DNA from: Treponema sp. UBA1793
Lineage (GTDB): Bacteria; Spirochaetota; Spirochaetia; Treponematales; Treponemataceae
Assembly: GCA_002314445.1 (NCBI GenBank)
Contig: DCFX01000097.1
Span: forward strand, 105,231 to 149,493
Reading direction: 5' to 3'
Length of the DNA stretch: 44,263 nt
Shown here: positions 18,741 to 26,300 of the stretch, piece by piece
Numbering within the stretch: position 1 is the stretch's first letter
How the letters are laid out: every line of letters starts with the position of its first letter
The notes under the pieces: model-generated
The model's input: the letters and a program-made list of their open reading frames with translations, nothing else
The model's database searches: none
Told to the model about the DNA's origin: nothing
Position numbers and translations under genes: made by a program

Positions 18741-19577
18741 ATGGATGATACAGAAAGCCGGACGGTAAAATACGATCGGGAACTGCATGTTGAAGCATAT
18801 CATTTTCAGGGAATTATGCAGCGGTTTCCCAATCATTTTCACGAATATTACGTCGTCGGATTTATAGAAAAGGGAAAAAGACACCTGTCCTGCCGGAACA
18901 GGGAATATACCATTGAACCAGGCGACCTTGTTTTATTTAATCCCCGCGACAATCATACCTGTGAACAAATCGACGGCAGAACGCTCGACTACCGCAGCCT
19001 CAATATTCAGCCTGAAGTGATGCAGAAAGCGGTGCGGGATATTACGGGAGCGGAAGTGCTTCCCCGTTTTACCGAATCTGTCGTCTTTCACAGCGAACTC
19101 ATTCCGCTGCTCCGGGAACTGCACCTGAAAATCATGAAAGAGGAACGTGATTTTAAGAAAGAAGAACTGTTTTTGTTCCTGCTGGGGCAATTAATAGAAG
19201 AATATGCCGGACAGCCGAATATTCCTGCAGAAACGGAAGAAAGCACTGCAGTTAAGACTGTCGCCGGTTTTCTTGAAAAAAATTATGCACGTACAATCAC
19301 ACTCGATGAATTGAGCGTTTTGACGAACGTGAGTAAATATTATCTTCTGCGGTCGTTTACAAAGCAGAATGGCATTTCACCATACAGCTATCTTGAAACA
19401 ATCCGCATCGACAAAGCAAAGACGCTGCTTTCTCAGGGCGTACCGCCTGCCGAAGCTGCAGCGGAAACGGGATTTTCTGACCAGAGCCACTTTACGAATT
19501 TTTTCAAAAAATTTATCGGGCTGACGCCGAAGCAGTATATGACCATTTTCAGCAGTGGAGAACGGCAGCATGAATAG
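18741..19577 (+). CDS. AraC-family regulator of an adjacent EamA transporter operon
   Basis: 278 residues: cupin sensor (about 20-110; FPNHFHEYYVVGFIEKG and EPGDLVLFNPRDNHTC) and two helix-turn-helix motifs (about 175-270; SDQSHFTNFFKKFIG with LTPKQY). Its last eight bases overlap the start of the EamA transporter gene, so regulator and transporter are co-translated, a known arrangement for amino-acid-exporter-like operons. Its start probably gives a nearly leaderless mRNA. Confidence 0.88.
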   Translation: MDDTESRTVKYDRELHVEAYHFQGIMQRFPNHFHEYYVVGFIEKGKRHLSCRNREYTIEPGDLVLFNPRDNHTCEQIDGRTLDYRSLNIQPEVMQKAVRDITGAEVLPRFTESVVFHSELIPLLRELHLKIMKEERDFKKEELFLFLLGQLIEEYAGQPNIPAETEESTAVKTVAGFLEKNYARTITLDELSVLTNVSKYYLLRSFTKQNGISPYSYLETIRIDKAKTLLSQGVPPAEAAAETGFSDQSHFTNFFKKFIGLTPKQYMTIFSSGERQHE

Positions 19578-20496
19578 AAATGAAATTGCCGGTCACCTGA
19601 GCGGCGTCATCACGATTGTAATCTGGGGAACGACGTTTATTTCCACCAAGCTGCTTTTAAAATTCTTTTCACCTGTTGAAATACTGATTTTCCGGTTCGT
19701 CATCGGATTCTGCGCGCTCTGGTTTGTCCGGCCGCACCGGCTTGTCGTCAGGGACAGACGTCAGGAACTGTATTTTGCCGCGGCCGGATTCTGCGGTGTT
19801 ACGCTGTATTACCTTCTTGAAAACGTCGCGCTTACGTATACGTCCGCCTCCGTCGTCGGTGTTATTATTTCGATTGCGCCTTTCTTTACGGCCGCAGGCG
19901 CGCATTTTTTTCTGAAGGGAGAACGGCTGCAGGTCCGGTTTTTTCTCGGTTTTACCGCAGCTCTGGCAGGAATCTGTCTTATCAGTTTCGACGGCTGGAC
20001 GGTACAGCATCTTAATCCGCTCGGTTCTCTTCTTGCAGTTTCAGCCGCCGTGGTGTGGGCGCTGTATTCGATTATCACGAAAAAAATAAGCACGTTCGGT
20101 TATGCGACGATTCAGACAACGAGAAGAACGTTCTTCTACGGTCTTGTTTTTCTCGTTCCCGTATCATGCCTTTCCGGATTTCATCCCGACTGGAAAGCGT
20201 TAGCCCGCCCCGTTAACATATGCAACATACTTTTTCTGGGACTCGGAGCCTCCGCGTTGTGTTTTGTCACCTGGAACAATGCCGTCAAACTGCTTGGTGC
20301 TGTAAGGACAAGCATGTACATTTATCTCGTTCCGGTTATTACCGTCGGTATGTCTGCGCTGGTTCTCGGAGAACGCATAACGCCTGCAGTCGGTCTGGGA
20401 ATGGTACTCACACTTGGAGGACTCTGTATTTCCGAACAGACAGCATCCGGTGGAAAAATACATAAAAAGAGGATACGGAATGATTCAATCAGATAA
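19570..20496 (+). CDS. EamA/DMT-family transporter
   Basis: 308 residues from ATG 19570 (GGAG ten bases upstream; a GTG at 19555 would put more residues inside the AraC gene). Ten hydrophobic segments in two EamA repeats (WGTTFISTKLLLKFFSPVEI in the first, LLAVSAAVVWALYSI in the second), typical of drug/metabolite exporters of the inner membrane. It overlaps the AraC gene by 8 bases and the DUF2000 gene by 17. The substrate is unknown; the AraC and DUF2000 partners suggest an amino acid or a related small metabolite. Confidence 0.9.
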   Translation: MNRNEIAGHLSGVITIVIWGTTFISTKLLLKFFSPVEILIFRFVIGFCALWFVRPHRLVVRDRRQELYFAAAGFCGVTLYYLLENVALTYTSASVVGVIISIAPFFTAAGAHFFLKGERLQVRFFLGFTAALAGICLISFDGWTVQHLNPLGSLLAVSAAVVWALYSIITKKISTFGYATIQTTRRTFFYGLVFLVPVSCLSGFHPDWKALARPVNICNILFLGLGASALCFVTWNNAVKLLGAVRTSMYIYLVPVITVGMSALVLGERITPAVGLGMVLTLGGLCISEQTASGGKIHKKRIRNDSIR

Positions 20497-20902
20497 CAAA
20501 TGCGTCATGATTATTGATTCGGCGCTGCCGCCCGGTATTGTTGCAAATACGGCCGCCATTCTGGGGATTACGCTCGGTAAGCACATTCCCCGTCAGGTCG
20601 GGCAGGATATAAGCGACGCAGCGGGAATGGTTCATCTGGGTATCAGCACCATTCCTGTACCCGTCCTCGCCGGTTCTGCATCCGGGCTCAAGGCTCTCCG
20701 CAGCCGGCTGTACGAACCGGAATTTGAAAGCATGATAGTTGCAGATTTTTCGGATGTGGCGCAGCGGTGCAATTCCTATGACGTCTATACCGCTCAGGCC
20801 GCATCGACCACCGAAAAAGATTTTGTCTATCTGGGACTCGCCCTGTACGGTGAAAAAAAACTGGTAAATAAACTGACCGGTTCTCTGCCGCTGCTCAGAT
20901 AA
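20480..20902 (+). CDS. DUF2000-family protein
   Basis: 140 residues from the ATG at 20480 with GAGGA upstream. It begins NKCVMIIDSALPPGIVANTA and continues AAILGITLGKHIP, the typical DUF2000 opening; the family has a peptidyl-tRNA-hydrolase-2-like fold but no assigned role. It overlaps the EamA gene by 17 bases as the last gene of a three-gene operon, then meets the acyltransferase gene tail to tail ten bases later. Position suggests a job linked to the transporter's substrate. Confidence 0.82.
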   Translation: MIQSDNKCVMIIDSALPPGIVANTAAILGITLGKHIPRQVGQDISDAAGMVHLGISTIPVPVLAGSASGLKALRSRLYEPEFESMIVADFSDVAQRCNSYDVYTAQAASTTEKDFVYLGLALYGEKKLVNKLTGSLPLLR

Positions 20903-20911
20903 CGTGCCCTG

Positions 20912-22177
20912 TCAGTTTTTACCGCAGAGAGAGCCGAGTTCCTTCATGAACGCGTCGAGAAATGATGCGATAATCCGCCGGTCGCTTTCCGTTCCATACA
21001 GATTGACGCAGCAGGCGACTTCGTCATTGAACGTTGAAACAGACAACTGGAAATAATCCGGATACTTTACGGAGCCAGTCATAAACGCGTCAGTCATGTC
21101 TGTCGTTCCGAAAGAGAGTTTCTGTTTGTCCAGAATGCCGATGTTAGTAAACGAAACGGGAGGATTTGTAAAAACTTTTTTCAGAATCATGAGCGCGGCA
21201 GCATACGGCACTGAATTAAAAAGGTTTTCGAGCATGATAAGGCTCTTTAAGCATGCCGTATCATTTTTGCGGATATCCATGCAGTGTTTTACGCGTGCCA
21301 GCGTGTCCTCGAACGTTCCCGGTGTTTCCTGACCGATGGTGCATGGAATTGTTATGACAAGATTGCATACGCCGGCGGCATGTCCTTCTGGCAGAAATCT
21401 TCGTACATCAATTGTACATGGCAGTGTGTCCGGTTTGCCGAATATATTTGAAAGAATTCGTATGCATGCTGTCATAAAGATATCATTTACCGTTGCTTTA
21501 TGCTCTGCGGCATATTTTTTTATCTGCACGAACATATCTCTTGAAACGGTACGGCTTTCAATGAACGGAGTCGAAAGGCATCCTTCGAATGCAAACCGCT
21601 GTTTTCCCCGTACACTCAGTTTTTCCTGATGCAGATACATTCCTATTCGTTTTCTCAAAGGAATGTATTTTGAAATCTGCGAGACCGTCCTGTCTGTCAT
21701 CATTGAATCATTTTTGACAGCCGTCCCTTCTTCAAGCTCTGTATATAGAGAAGCGAGCCTGTATAACACTTCCTTGAAGCCTGCAGCATCGCAGAGCATA
21801 TGATTGATGATGATGCAAAGTTCATCCTTTCCGGAAGACCTCAGCAGAGCTGCTTTCATCTGCGGCCCGTGCTCCTCATCAATTTCCTGCATAAGAAACC
21901 TTTCCTGTTCTGCAGCCGGATTATCAGTTTCGATAAACGAAACGATAGTGTCTGATGTATATCCTTCGTCATACCAGACAGGTTTTCCTCTGAGTATGCG
22001 CAGATTGCAGCGGATAAGAGGAAACGAATCTGCCAGCAGTGTTACAGCCTGTTTAAGGTGCATAACACTGAGTGTGGTCCGGCATGTGCCATTGAAGTGC
22101 AGTACATGATTGTTGATTTTTTCAGTTTTAAAAAGCTGCTGAAGAATGTCCCACGGCACAGCACGGTAAACAGCCAT
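20912..22177 (-). CDS. HxxxD-type acyltransferase (condensation / alcohol acetyltransferase-like)
   Basis: 421 residues from the ATG at 22177, preceded by AAGAGG. The open frame extends upstream through the operator at 22217-22248 but that part has no homology-like features. The active-site motif is INHMLCDAAGF near residue 126 (HxxxD), and a structural block DVRRFLPEGHAAG lies further on; the overall look is that of CoA-dependent acyltransferases related to condensation domains and to alcohol O-acetyltransferases. No carrier domain is nearby, so acyl transfer from CoA to a small alcohol or lipid is more likely than peptide synthesis. Divergent to a TetR gene that probably controls it. Confidence 0.75.
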   Translation of the reverse strand: MAVYRAVPWDILQQLFKTEKINNHVLHFNGTCRTTLSVMHLKQAVTLLADSFPLIRCNLRILRGKPVWYDEGYTSDTIVSFIETDNPAAEQERFLMQEIDEEHGPQMKAALLRSSGKDELCIIINHMLCDAAGFKEVLYRLASLYTELEEGTAVKNDSMMTDRTVSQISKYIPLRKRIGMYLHQEKLSVRGKQRFAFEGCLSTPFIESRTVSRDMFVQIKKYAAEHKATVNDIFMTACIRILSNIFGKPDTLPCTIDVRRFLPEGHAAGVCNLVITIPCTIGQETPGTFEDTLARVKHCMDIRKNDTACLKSLIMLENLFNSVPYAAALMILKKVFTNPPVSFTNIGILDKQKLSFGTTDMTDAFMTGSVKYPDYFQLSVSTFNDEVACCVNLYGTESDRRIIASFLDAFMKELGSLCGKN

Positions 22178-22216
22178 ATTCTTGCCTCTTGAAAGTATAC
22201 TATAGCAGTACTGTTT

Positions 22217-22248
22217 GTTATTATTTGAACAGTTGTTCAAATAATAAC
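22217..22248. promoter_or_regulatory. Perfect 32-bp palindromic operator between acyltransferase and TetR genes
   Basis: Arms GTTATTATTTGAAC (22217-22230) and GTTCAAATAATAAC (22235-22248) are exact complements around AGTT. This is the usual size of a TetR dimer or double-dimer site. On the minus strand the arm overlaps the -35 area of a promoter whose TATAGT box lies about 20 bases nearer the acyltransferase. Confidence 0.75.
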
Positions 22249-22387
22249 AGCCGGCTGATGGAAAGTCAATGTTATCCGAAAACTTGCCTGGTACTGCTCT
22301 GCACGGGGATGTACTGTCATGCACTCTTTGGGGAGGTCGTTGATTGCTTTTATAGAGCCTGATAAACTGAACACGACAGGGGTAAGA

Positions 22388-23014
22388 ATGGGAAAAGAAC
22401 GTGTCGTCAGTAAACTCAAACAGGTTCGCGGAATCAGTATGCGGGAGAAAATACTGGAAACGGCGGAACAATATTTCTGTGAAAACGGATATCTCTGTGC
22501 AACTTCACGGAAACTTGCAGAGGCTGCCGGAATATCAGTTGGAAGTTTGTACTTTTATTTTAAAAACAAGGAAGAACTCCTTCTGGAAGTATACCGGAAG
22601 CAGAGCTGCAGATTTCTAGGCGCTGTAGCCGATGCTTATGAAAATATTGAATTGTATAAGGCTGACAAAAAAAAATGGCTCCGCGGATTCATCGACCAGC
22701 TGCTTGAAACGTACGGAAACACGGGGAAGCTCCGGGCGGAATTAAAAGCTGTTACATGGAAAAATTCTTACATAGCAGAACAGAAAAAAATTATAAAGGA
22801 TGAGTCTATCGCTGCCATAATGCAGCGGCTTACGTCATCGCCTGTAATCGATGACGTTAATGTGCGTCATCCCGATGTAGCACTTCTGTTTGTTATAGAC
22901 ATAATGGATGCTGTCTATGAACGTATTGCGGCAGGAATTGCACCGGAAGAACGAGAATCGGTTATTGAAGAATGTACCGATCTTTTGTACCGGTATCTGT
23001 TTTCAAAAATGTAA
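22388..23014 (+). CDS. TetR-family regulator
   Basis: 208 residues from the ATG at 22388, which has AGGGGT six bases upstream; an earlier TTG-type start adds 23 residues without homology. The helix-turn-helix spans about 18-65 (ATSRKLAEAAGISVGSLYFY with FKNKEEL). The rest is an all-helical ligand domain without recognisable specificity. Divergent from the acyltransferase with the perfect palindrome at 22217 between them, so autoregulation and control of the acyltransferase are inferred. Confidence 0.88.
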   Translation: MGKERVVSKLKQVRGISMREKILETAEQYFCENGYLCATSRKLAEAAGISVGSLYFYFKNKEELLLEVYRKQSCRFLGAVADAYENIELYKADKKKWLRGFIDQLLETYGNTGKLRAELKAVTWKNSYIAEQKKIIKDESIAAIMQRLTSSPVIDDVNVRHPDVALLFVIDIMDAVYERIAAGIAPEERESVIEECTDLLYRYLFSKM

Positions 23015-23056
23015 CGTTTCAATGATATGTTAAAAGCAGACTGACAGCTTTTTGGA

Positions 23057-23276
23057 ACCGGACTGGCAGTATTTCATCAACCTTCATGTGGTGAAATACT
23101 GCCAGCCGGATAACGTTTTACTACCAGTCTGGTGGCAAAAAAATATCAGCCGGATAACGTTTTACCACCAGTCTGGTGGTAAAAAAATACAAGTCGTATG
23201 CTGTTTCACCATCCGGAGAGTGATGAAAAAATACCAGTCGTAAGACGATTTACTACCCGGCCTGTCATGAAAAAAA
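23057..23276. repeat. Tandem array of about five 41-47-bp units with palindromic cores
   Basis: Units: 23057-23103, 23104-23147, 23148-23190, 23191-23235 and 23236-23276. The frame is AGCCGGATAACGTTTT, then a palindromic core, then AAAAAAATAC. Cores differ between units: a 14-bp stem CTGGCAGTATTTCA in the first, ACCACCAG/CTGGTGGT in the second and third, and weaker ones in the last two. A runs follow the cores on plus and T runs precede them on minus, so they are not intrinsic terminators of either strand. No open frame of note runs through them. Confidence 0.75.
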
Positions 23277-23303
23277 AGCGGGACACAGTACACTGTGTCC
23301 CGC
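23270..23303 (-). terminator. Intrinsic terminator of the HU/DUF4469 gene
   Basis: On the minus strand GCGGGACACAG, loop TGTA, CTGTGTCCCGC is followed by eight T. Perfect 11-bp stem, 34 bases past the stop codon. Confidence 0.92.
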
Positions 23304-23336
23304 GCGGATATCCTGATACAAATCAGAAAGATGCTG

Positions 23337-24032
23337 TTATTCAGTCACTTCCAGTTCCGTATCGGTCTTCGCTTCTCCATATTTTGTTTTTACCCGGACA
23401 AAGTATTTGCCGGCAGGAACGTCCGCATTTATCCGGAGGCTGATGTATTTATCCCGAACATACTGGAAATAGGTGCATTCTATCGACTTCTCTCCCTGTA
23501 CGAGATACACACCTGCGTCATTTCCATCCGTTTCCTTATCAAAGGCAAGTTTTTTCCCTTTAATAAGAAGCGTGTCGTTGTGGGGAATAGACGTTATGAA
23601 ATTGTCCTTCACGTCCTTAAGATAGATGATGACAGGCTTTGAACGGATTTCGTCCGTTCCCCGTTCCCATGCTGTCTTTCTGATTTTTTCCTTAGACTCG
23701 TTTGACGGTGCAAAAGTAAAGCTGATGTCGTGATCGCTTCCCTCTGTACCGGGTGTAAACGTATCACTGTCGGAATCCATAGTCCCCGAGGCATTTGCAT
23801 AAAACGAGCCGAACGGCAGATACACACGGTCGCCGTTCAATACGTACTTAAGCAGCAGTTCTGTTATGACGTCGAAAACAGCAAGCGTATCCGCACGAGT
23901 AATCGTCGTATTATGCTCGGCCACTTCGTTGATGAACGCTTCCTCAGAAACCGTTCCGCCGGTAGTACTCCGGCAGATAAGTTTGTGTTTTGCCTGTTTA
24001 AATGTATTCGGATGTGTATACATTGTTATCAT
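23337..24032 (-). CDS. HU-like DNA-binding protein with C-terminal DUF4469
   Basis: 231 residues. Residues about 1-125 resemble the HU-like DNA-binding domain found in spirochaetes and Bacteroidetes (SEEAFINEVAEHNTTITRAD and DRVYLPFGSFYANASG); residues about 135-231 match the Ig-like DUF4469 (VKDNFITSIPHNDTLLIKG, VPAGKYFVRVKTKYG). The family is often encoded in several copies and its role is not established; a nucleoid-associated or structural function is the usual guess. AAGGAG lies 8 bases before the ATG. It has a long leader (24033 to about 24270) with a micro-ORF and a hairpin, and its own strong terminator. Confidence 0.85.
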   Translation of the reverse strand: MITMYTHPNTFKQAKHKLICRSTTGGTVSEEAFINEVAEHNTTITRADTLAVFDVITELLLKYVLNGDRVYLPFGSFYANASGTMDSDSDTFTPGTEGSDHDISFTFAPSNESKEKIRKTAWERGTDEIRSKPVIIYLKDVKDNFITSIPHNDTLLIKGKKLAFDKETDGNDAGVYLVQGEKSIECTYFQYVRDKYISLRINADVPAGKYFVRVKTKYGEAKTDTELEVTE

Positions 24033-24152
24033 ATAAAATCTCCTTCAGGTTGTGCCTTTTTCCGGCACCCTCCCTGCTTATTTGACAGTAATGACAGGAA
24101 CGGATACACTGTGTACATATAAATACTACAGTGCCGTTCAGCCGGCATACAC

Positions 24153-24184
24153 AGTCCGGAAAACAGCGGTATGTTTCCCGGACT
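24153..24184 (-). promoter_or_regulatory. Hairpin in the leader of the HU/DUF4469 gene
   Basis: On the minus strand AGTCCGGGAAA pairs with TTTTCCGGACT (11 pairs, one G-U) around a 10-base loop. It lies between the micro-ORF at 24227-24241 and the gene start. No T run follows, so attenuation would need another partner. Bases 24185-24226 also contain the possible stem AACCG/CGGTT. Confidence 0.4.
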
Positions 24185-24226
24185 TACTTTTTTAACCGCT
24201 TTGCCCGGACGGTTATACCGGGGTTT

Positions 24227-24241
24227 TTATACAAGTTTCAT
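24227..24241 (-). CDS. Possible four-codon leader peptide
   Basis: GGAGGAGG stands 4 bases before ATG AAA CTT GTA TAA (MKLV). The ribosome site is stronger than that of most genes in the window. It sits about 195 bases upstream of the HU/DUF4469 start and just before hairpin-forming DNA, so a translated leader affecting that gene is possible. It could equally be chance or the ghost of a deleted gene start. Confidence 0.3.
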   Translation of the reverse strand: MKLV

Positions 24242-24306
24242 AATCCTCCTCCAGTCACTAGGACTGTGCCTGAACACGCATACAATATATCCCTGAAATG
24301 ACAACC

Positions 24307-24358
24307 CCTGCAGATGAGGTTTCCCCTCAAAAAAGAGGGGGGAAACCTCATCTGCAGG
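24307..24358. repeat. Long perfect-armed palindrome in accessory spacer
   Basis: Arms CCTGCAGATGAGGTTTCCCC and the complement (with two extra G) surround a TC-AAAAAA-GA centre. The outer 16 pairs are perfect. It lies upstream of the HU/DUF4469 leader in the gene-poor 24242-24912 stretch. No T run follows on either side. The following bases 24359-24557 hold only unconvincing short frames. Confidence 0.7.
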
Positions 24359-24557
24359 AAGCGGTACCGGATTCAGTACACTGCCGGATGCTGACCAGCA
24401 GATTCTTGTGGCCTCCTTCGACGATGCGGAAACCTCTCAGGTTGCAGTGGGTGCAATCCGGTCGGAGAACGAAAAACCGCCTGAACGTGTTTGTCGGGAA
24501 AAGACAGTGCATCCGCGGCGGTACCTATACGCAGGATTTCATGTACACAGCCGGTTC

Positions 24558-24598
24558 CTGAGTAAGTCATGCACAGGAGCCGGGCATGACTTACTCAG
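24558..24598. repeat. 15-bp inverted repeat CTGAGTAAGTCATGC
   Basis: 24558-24572 and 24584-24598 are exact complements around an 11-base loop. The GTAAGTCAT part resembles the core of the tandem units that follow (GCGTAAGTAC), so the palindrome may be an inverted pair of the same unit. Confidence 0.6.
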
Positions 24599-24714
24599 AC
24601 ATTACGCATGTATTATGCAGGCTCTGCGTAAGTCATACTTAAAGGCTGTATAAGTAATACGCAGATTCCGGATAAAGCATAAACTGCTGCTGATTGTGTA
24701 CTATACAGGCTCTG

Positions 24715-24872
24715 TCCAAGTACACAGGCAGTTATTGCGCAAGTAATACGCAGGACTTGCGCAAGTACAGGACAATCATTGCGTAAGTACATATGCAGAC
24801 ATTGAATAAGTACATACGCAGACATTGCGTAAGTACATGGACAGACTTTGAATAAGTACGTATATAATTTTT
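24715..24872 (+). repeat. Imperfect 22-23-bp tandem repeats (seven units)
   Basis: Seven contiguous units begin at 24715, 24737, 24759, 24781, 24804, 24827 and 24850. The consensus is GCGTAAGTACATACGCAGACATT read across two lines of variation (GCG or GAA starts; AAGTAC nearly constant). Looser copies extend back to about 24627. The last unit runs into TATATAAT, so the array abuts a possible promoter. No spacer sequences separate the units, unlike CRISPR. Confidence 0.75.
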
Positions 24873-24912
24873 AAAGGACATATCAAGAAGACAGAATATC
24901 TTTAAGCAGGGA

Positions 24913-25059
24913 GCGTGCTGGACAATACAGCATGTGGATGACAACTATGCTAATTTTACAGACAGAAACAAAGGAGTCTTTCCGGAATGTCCGAAATCTA
25001 TGCAGTCTGTATTTAAAAAGGAATTCGTGGATTTAAAATTAAGCAATTATGTAATGTAG
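24913..25059 (+). pseudogene. Gene fragment paralogous to the start of the 25475 frame
   Basis: A 48-codon frame begins ACWTIQHVDDNYANFTD and ends at TAG 25057-25059. Its first residues match the start of the frame at 25475 (VCWTIQQVDVHYTKFTA), and the DNA is near-identical over about 25 bases. No start codon precedes it. Bases 25060-25160 show nothing recognisable. I read it as a truncated duplicate. Confidence 0.5.
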
Positions 25060-25160
25060 AAACGGATCCTATTTTTAAAACACAGTAAAATTGTGCATTT
25101 CATACATGGAGTAGAAAAGAAAACGAATTTAAGAAAATAAATGCCATACCACAGAATATA

Positions 25161-25475
25161 TTGAAGGATCTGCACGGTTTCCCTGATTACTTTGCATATA
25201 TCGGGCTTGATTTTTTAAAACTCGACAGGAAGCTTGTATTATCAGATGTACAGGATTTAACAAAGGCACAATTGCGGATATACCGGAATGCAGTTTATGC
25301 GCGGCACGGGAGAAGTTTTAAGAATGAGGATTTACAGTCGCTGTTTAATGGATACGACTGGTATAAGAGAAAAACTGATTATACCGACGCCCTTCTGACT
25401 GATACAGATAAGGAAAATATTAAGATTATACAAAAGGCAGAAGCTGTGACAGCTTCGGAAACGCAGGCTGAGTGA
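25161..25475 (+). CDS. YARHG-domain protein, probably N-terminally truncated
   Basis: 104 codons. Residues about 36-75 match the YARHG domain: LRIYRNAVYARHGRSFKN followed by LFNGYDWYK. The domain is usually the C-terminal part of larger exported proteins; here only a TTG could serve as start, there is no signal peptide, and the DNA upstream has no matching frame. The stop overlaps the next ATG (TGATG at 25473-25477). Likely the tail of a decayed gene, though a short intact gene cannot be excluded. Confidence 0.55.
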   Translation: MKDLHGFPDYFAYIGLDFLKLDRKLVLSDVQDLTKAQLRIYRNAVYARHGRSFKNEDLQSLFNGYDWYKRKTDYTDALLTDTDKENIKIIQKAEAVTASETQAE

Positions 25476-25984
25476 TGGCAGTGTGCTGGACAATACAGCA
25501 GGTGGATGTCCATTATACAAAATTTACAGCCGGTAAGGATCATGCACCGTGGGAAGCACCGAAAGGGTATGAACATAGAAAAAGTAATTTCTGGTGTGAT
25601 GTGCTGGTGAAACAGGCAGAAACTGCATCTAAGACCGGCATTTATGAAGTAACGAGAGAACAGGCGCAGGCATTAGCAAATCTTGGTTACGTAGTAATCG
25701 GTGCATGGAAAAATATGACACTAAAAGGTTATCCTCATTATGTTACGGTCAGACCGTGGTATATTGATTCTGTATATGACACTCTCCCTGTGTATCCTTA
25801 CTGCAGCTGGGCAATAATAGCTGACATGTCGAATTCTGCCCATTCATCTTTTATCAGGCCTTCTTCAAACGTCATGAGTTCCAGGTACGGGATGGTGATG
25901 AACCGTCCTGTTGCTGCGACTCCGTGGAAGTCCCCCGTGTGTGTGCAGGTCATGATTATGCGGACTGCGGCTTCATCGTTTTGA
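25475..25984 (+). pseudogene. Truncated papain/CHAP-like amidase gene
   Basis: From ATG 25475 the first 97 residues look like real protein: a candidate catalytic Cys in SNFWCDVLVKQAE, then ALANLGYVVIGAWKN and a His in GYPHYVTVRP, the order seen in papain-like cell-wall amidases. After about residue 100 the frame runs antisense through the SnoaL-like gene and loses resemblance, so the 3' end appears deleted. It is coupled to the YARHG frame by TGATG. A peptidoglycan hydrolase or effector origin is inferred with low certainty. Confidence 0.45.
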
Positions 25985-26193
25985 ATAACGATATCTGCAA
26001 CTGCTGCTTTTATATCGGTAAATGCGGAAAAGAAAAAATGTTCGTCTGCAATCCGTTCTTCCTTTGTCATAGGGGAGCTGCCTCCCGGCGGATAATACAT
26101 ATGAGCAGGATGTAAAAATGCTGCAATTTTATCCTGCTGTCCTGTTTCATAGGACGCAATATAATCCCTGCATATTGTTTCTAAAGATTGCAT
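25798..26193 (-). CDS. SnoaL-like / NTF2-fold protein
   Basis: 131 residues, the normal size. The N-terminal helix SLETICRDYIASYETGQQDK, HPAHMYYPPGG, and ITMTCTHTGDFHG-like strands (here IIMTCTHTGDFHGVAATGR) with a closing DEWAEFD are typical of SnoaL-type ester cyclase-like proteins. The fold binds small hydrophobic molecules or catalyses diverse reactions; no specific role can be given. A GAGG ribosome site precedes the ATG at 26193. Confidence 0.8.
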   Translation of the reverse strand: MQSLETICRDYIASYETGQQDKIAAFLHPAHMYYPPGGSSPMTKEERIADEHFFFSAFTDIKAAVADIVIQNDEAAVRIIMTCTHTGDFHGVAATGRFITIPYLELMTFEEGLIKDEWAEFDMSAIIAQLQ

Positions 26194-26300
26194 ACATTTC
26201 TCCTCTGCGGACAGTATATCACAAAATACAGTACCGCGCGATGCGGAAATGCCTGTTTCCGTGGTATACTGTTTTTATAATCATTAACGGGAGATGGCTT

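Noticed and set aside
22178..22471. Long N-terminal extension of the acyltransferase
   Set aside because: It would run through the perfect operator and has low-complexity, non-family sequence; ATG 22177 has a ribosome site.
23104..23190. Intrinsic terminators in the palindrome array
   Set aside because: On plus, A runs follow the stems; on minus, T runs precede rather than follow them.
23057..23276. Integron attC sites, since some treponemes carry integrons
   Set aside because: The units lack the RYYYAAC and GTTRRRY core ends and no integrase or cassette genes are present.
24298..24653. Open frames of 81-87 codons around 24298-24653
   Set aside because: They start or end in the palindromes, lack ribosome sites and show no domain; possible gene ghost only.
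24715..24872. CRISPR-like periodic repeats
   Set aside because: Units are contiguous 22-23-bp imperfect repeats without unique spacers, and no cas genes are near.
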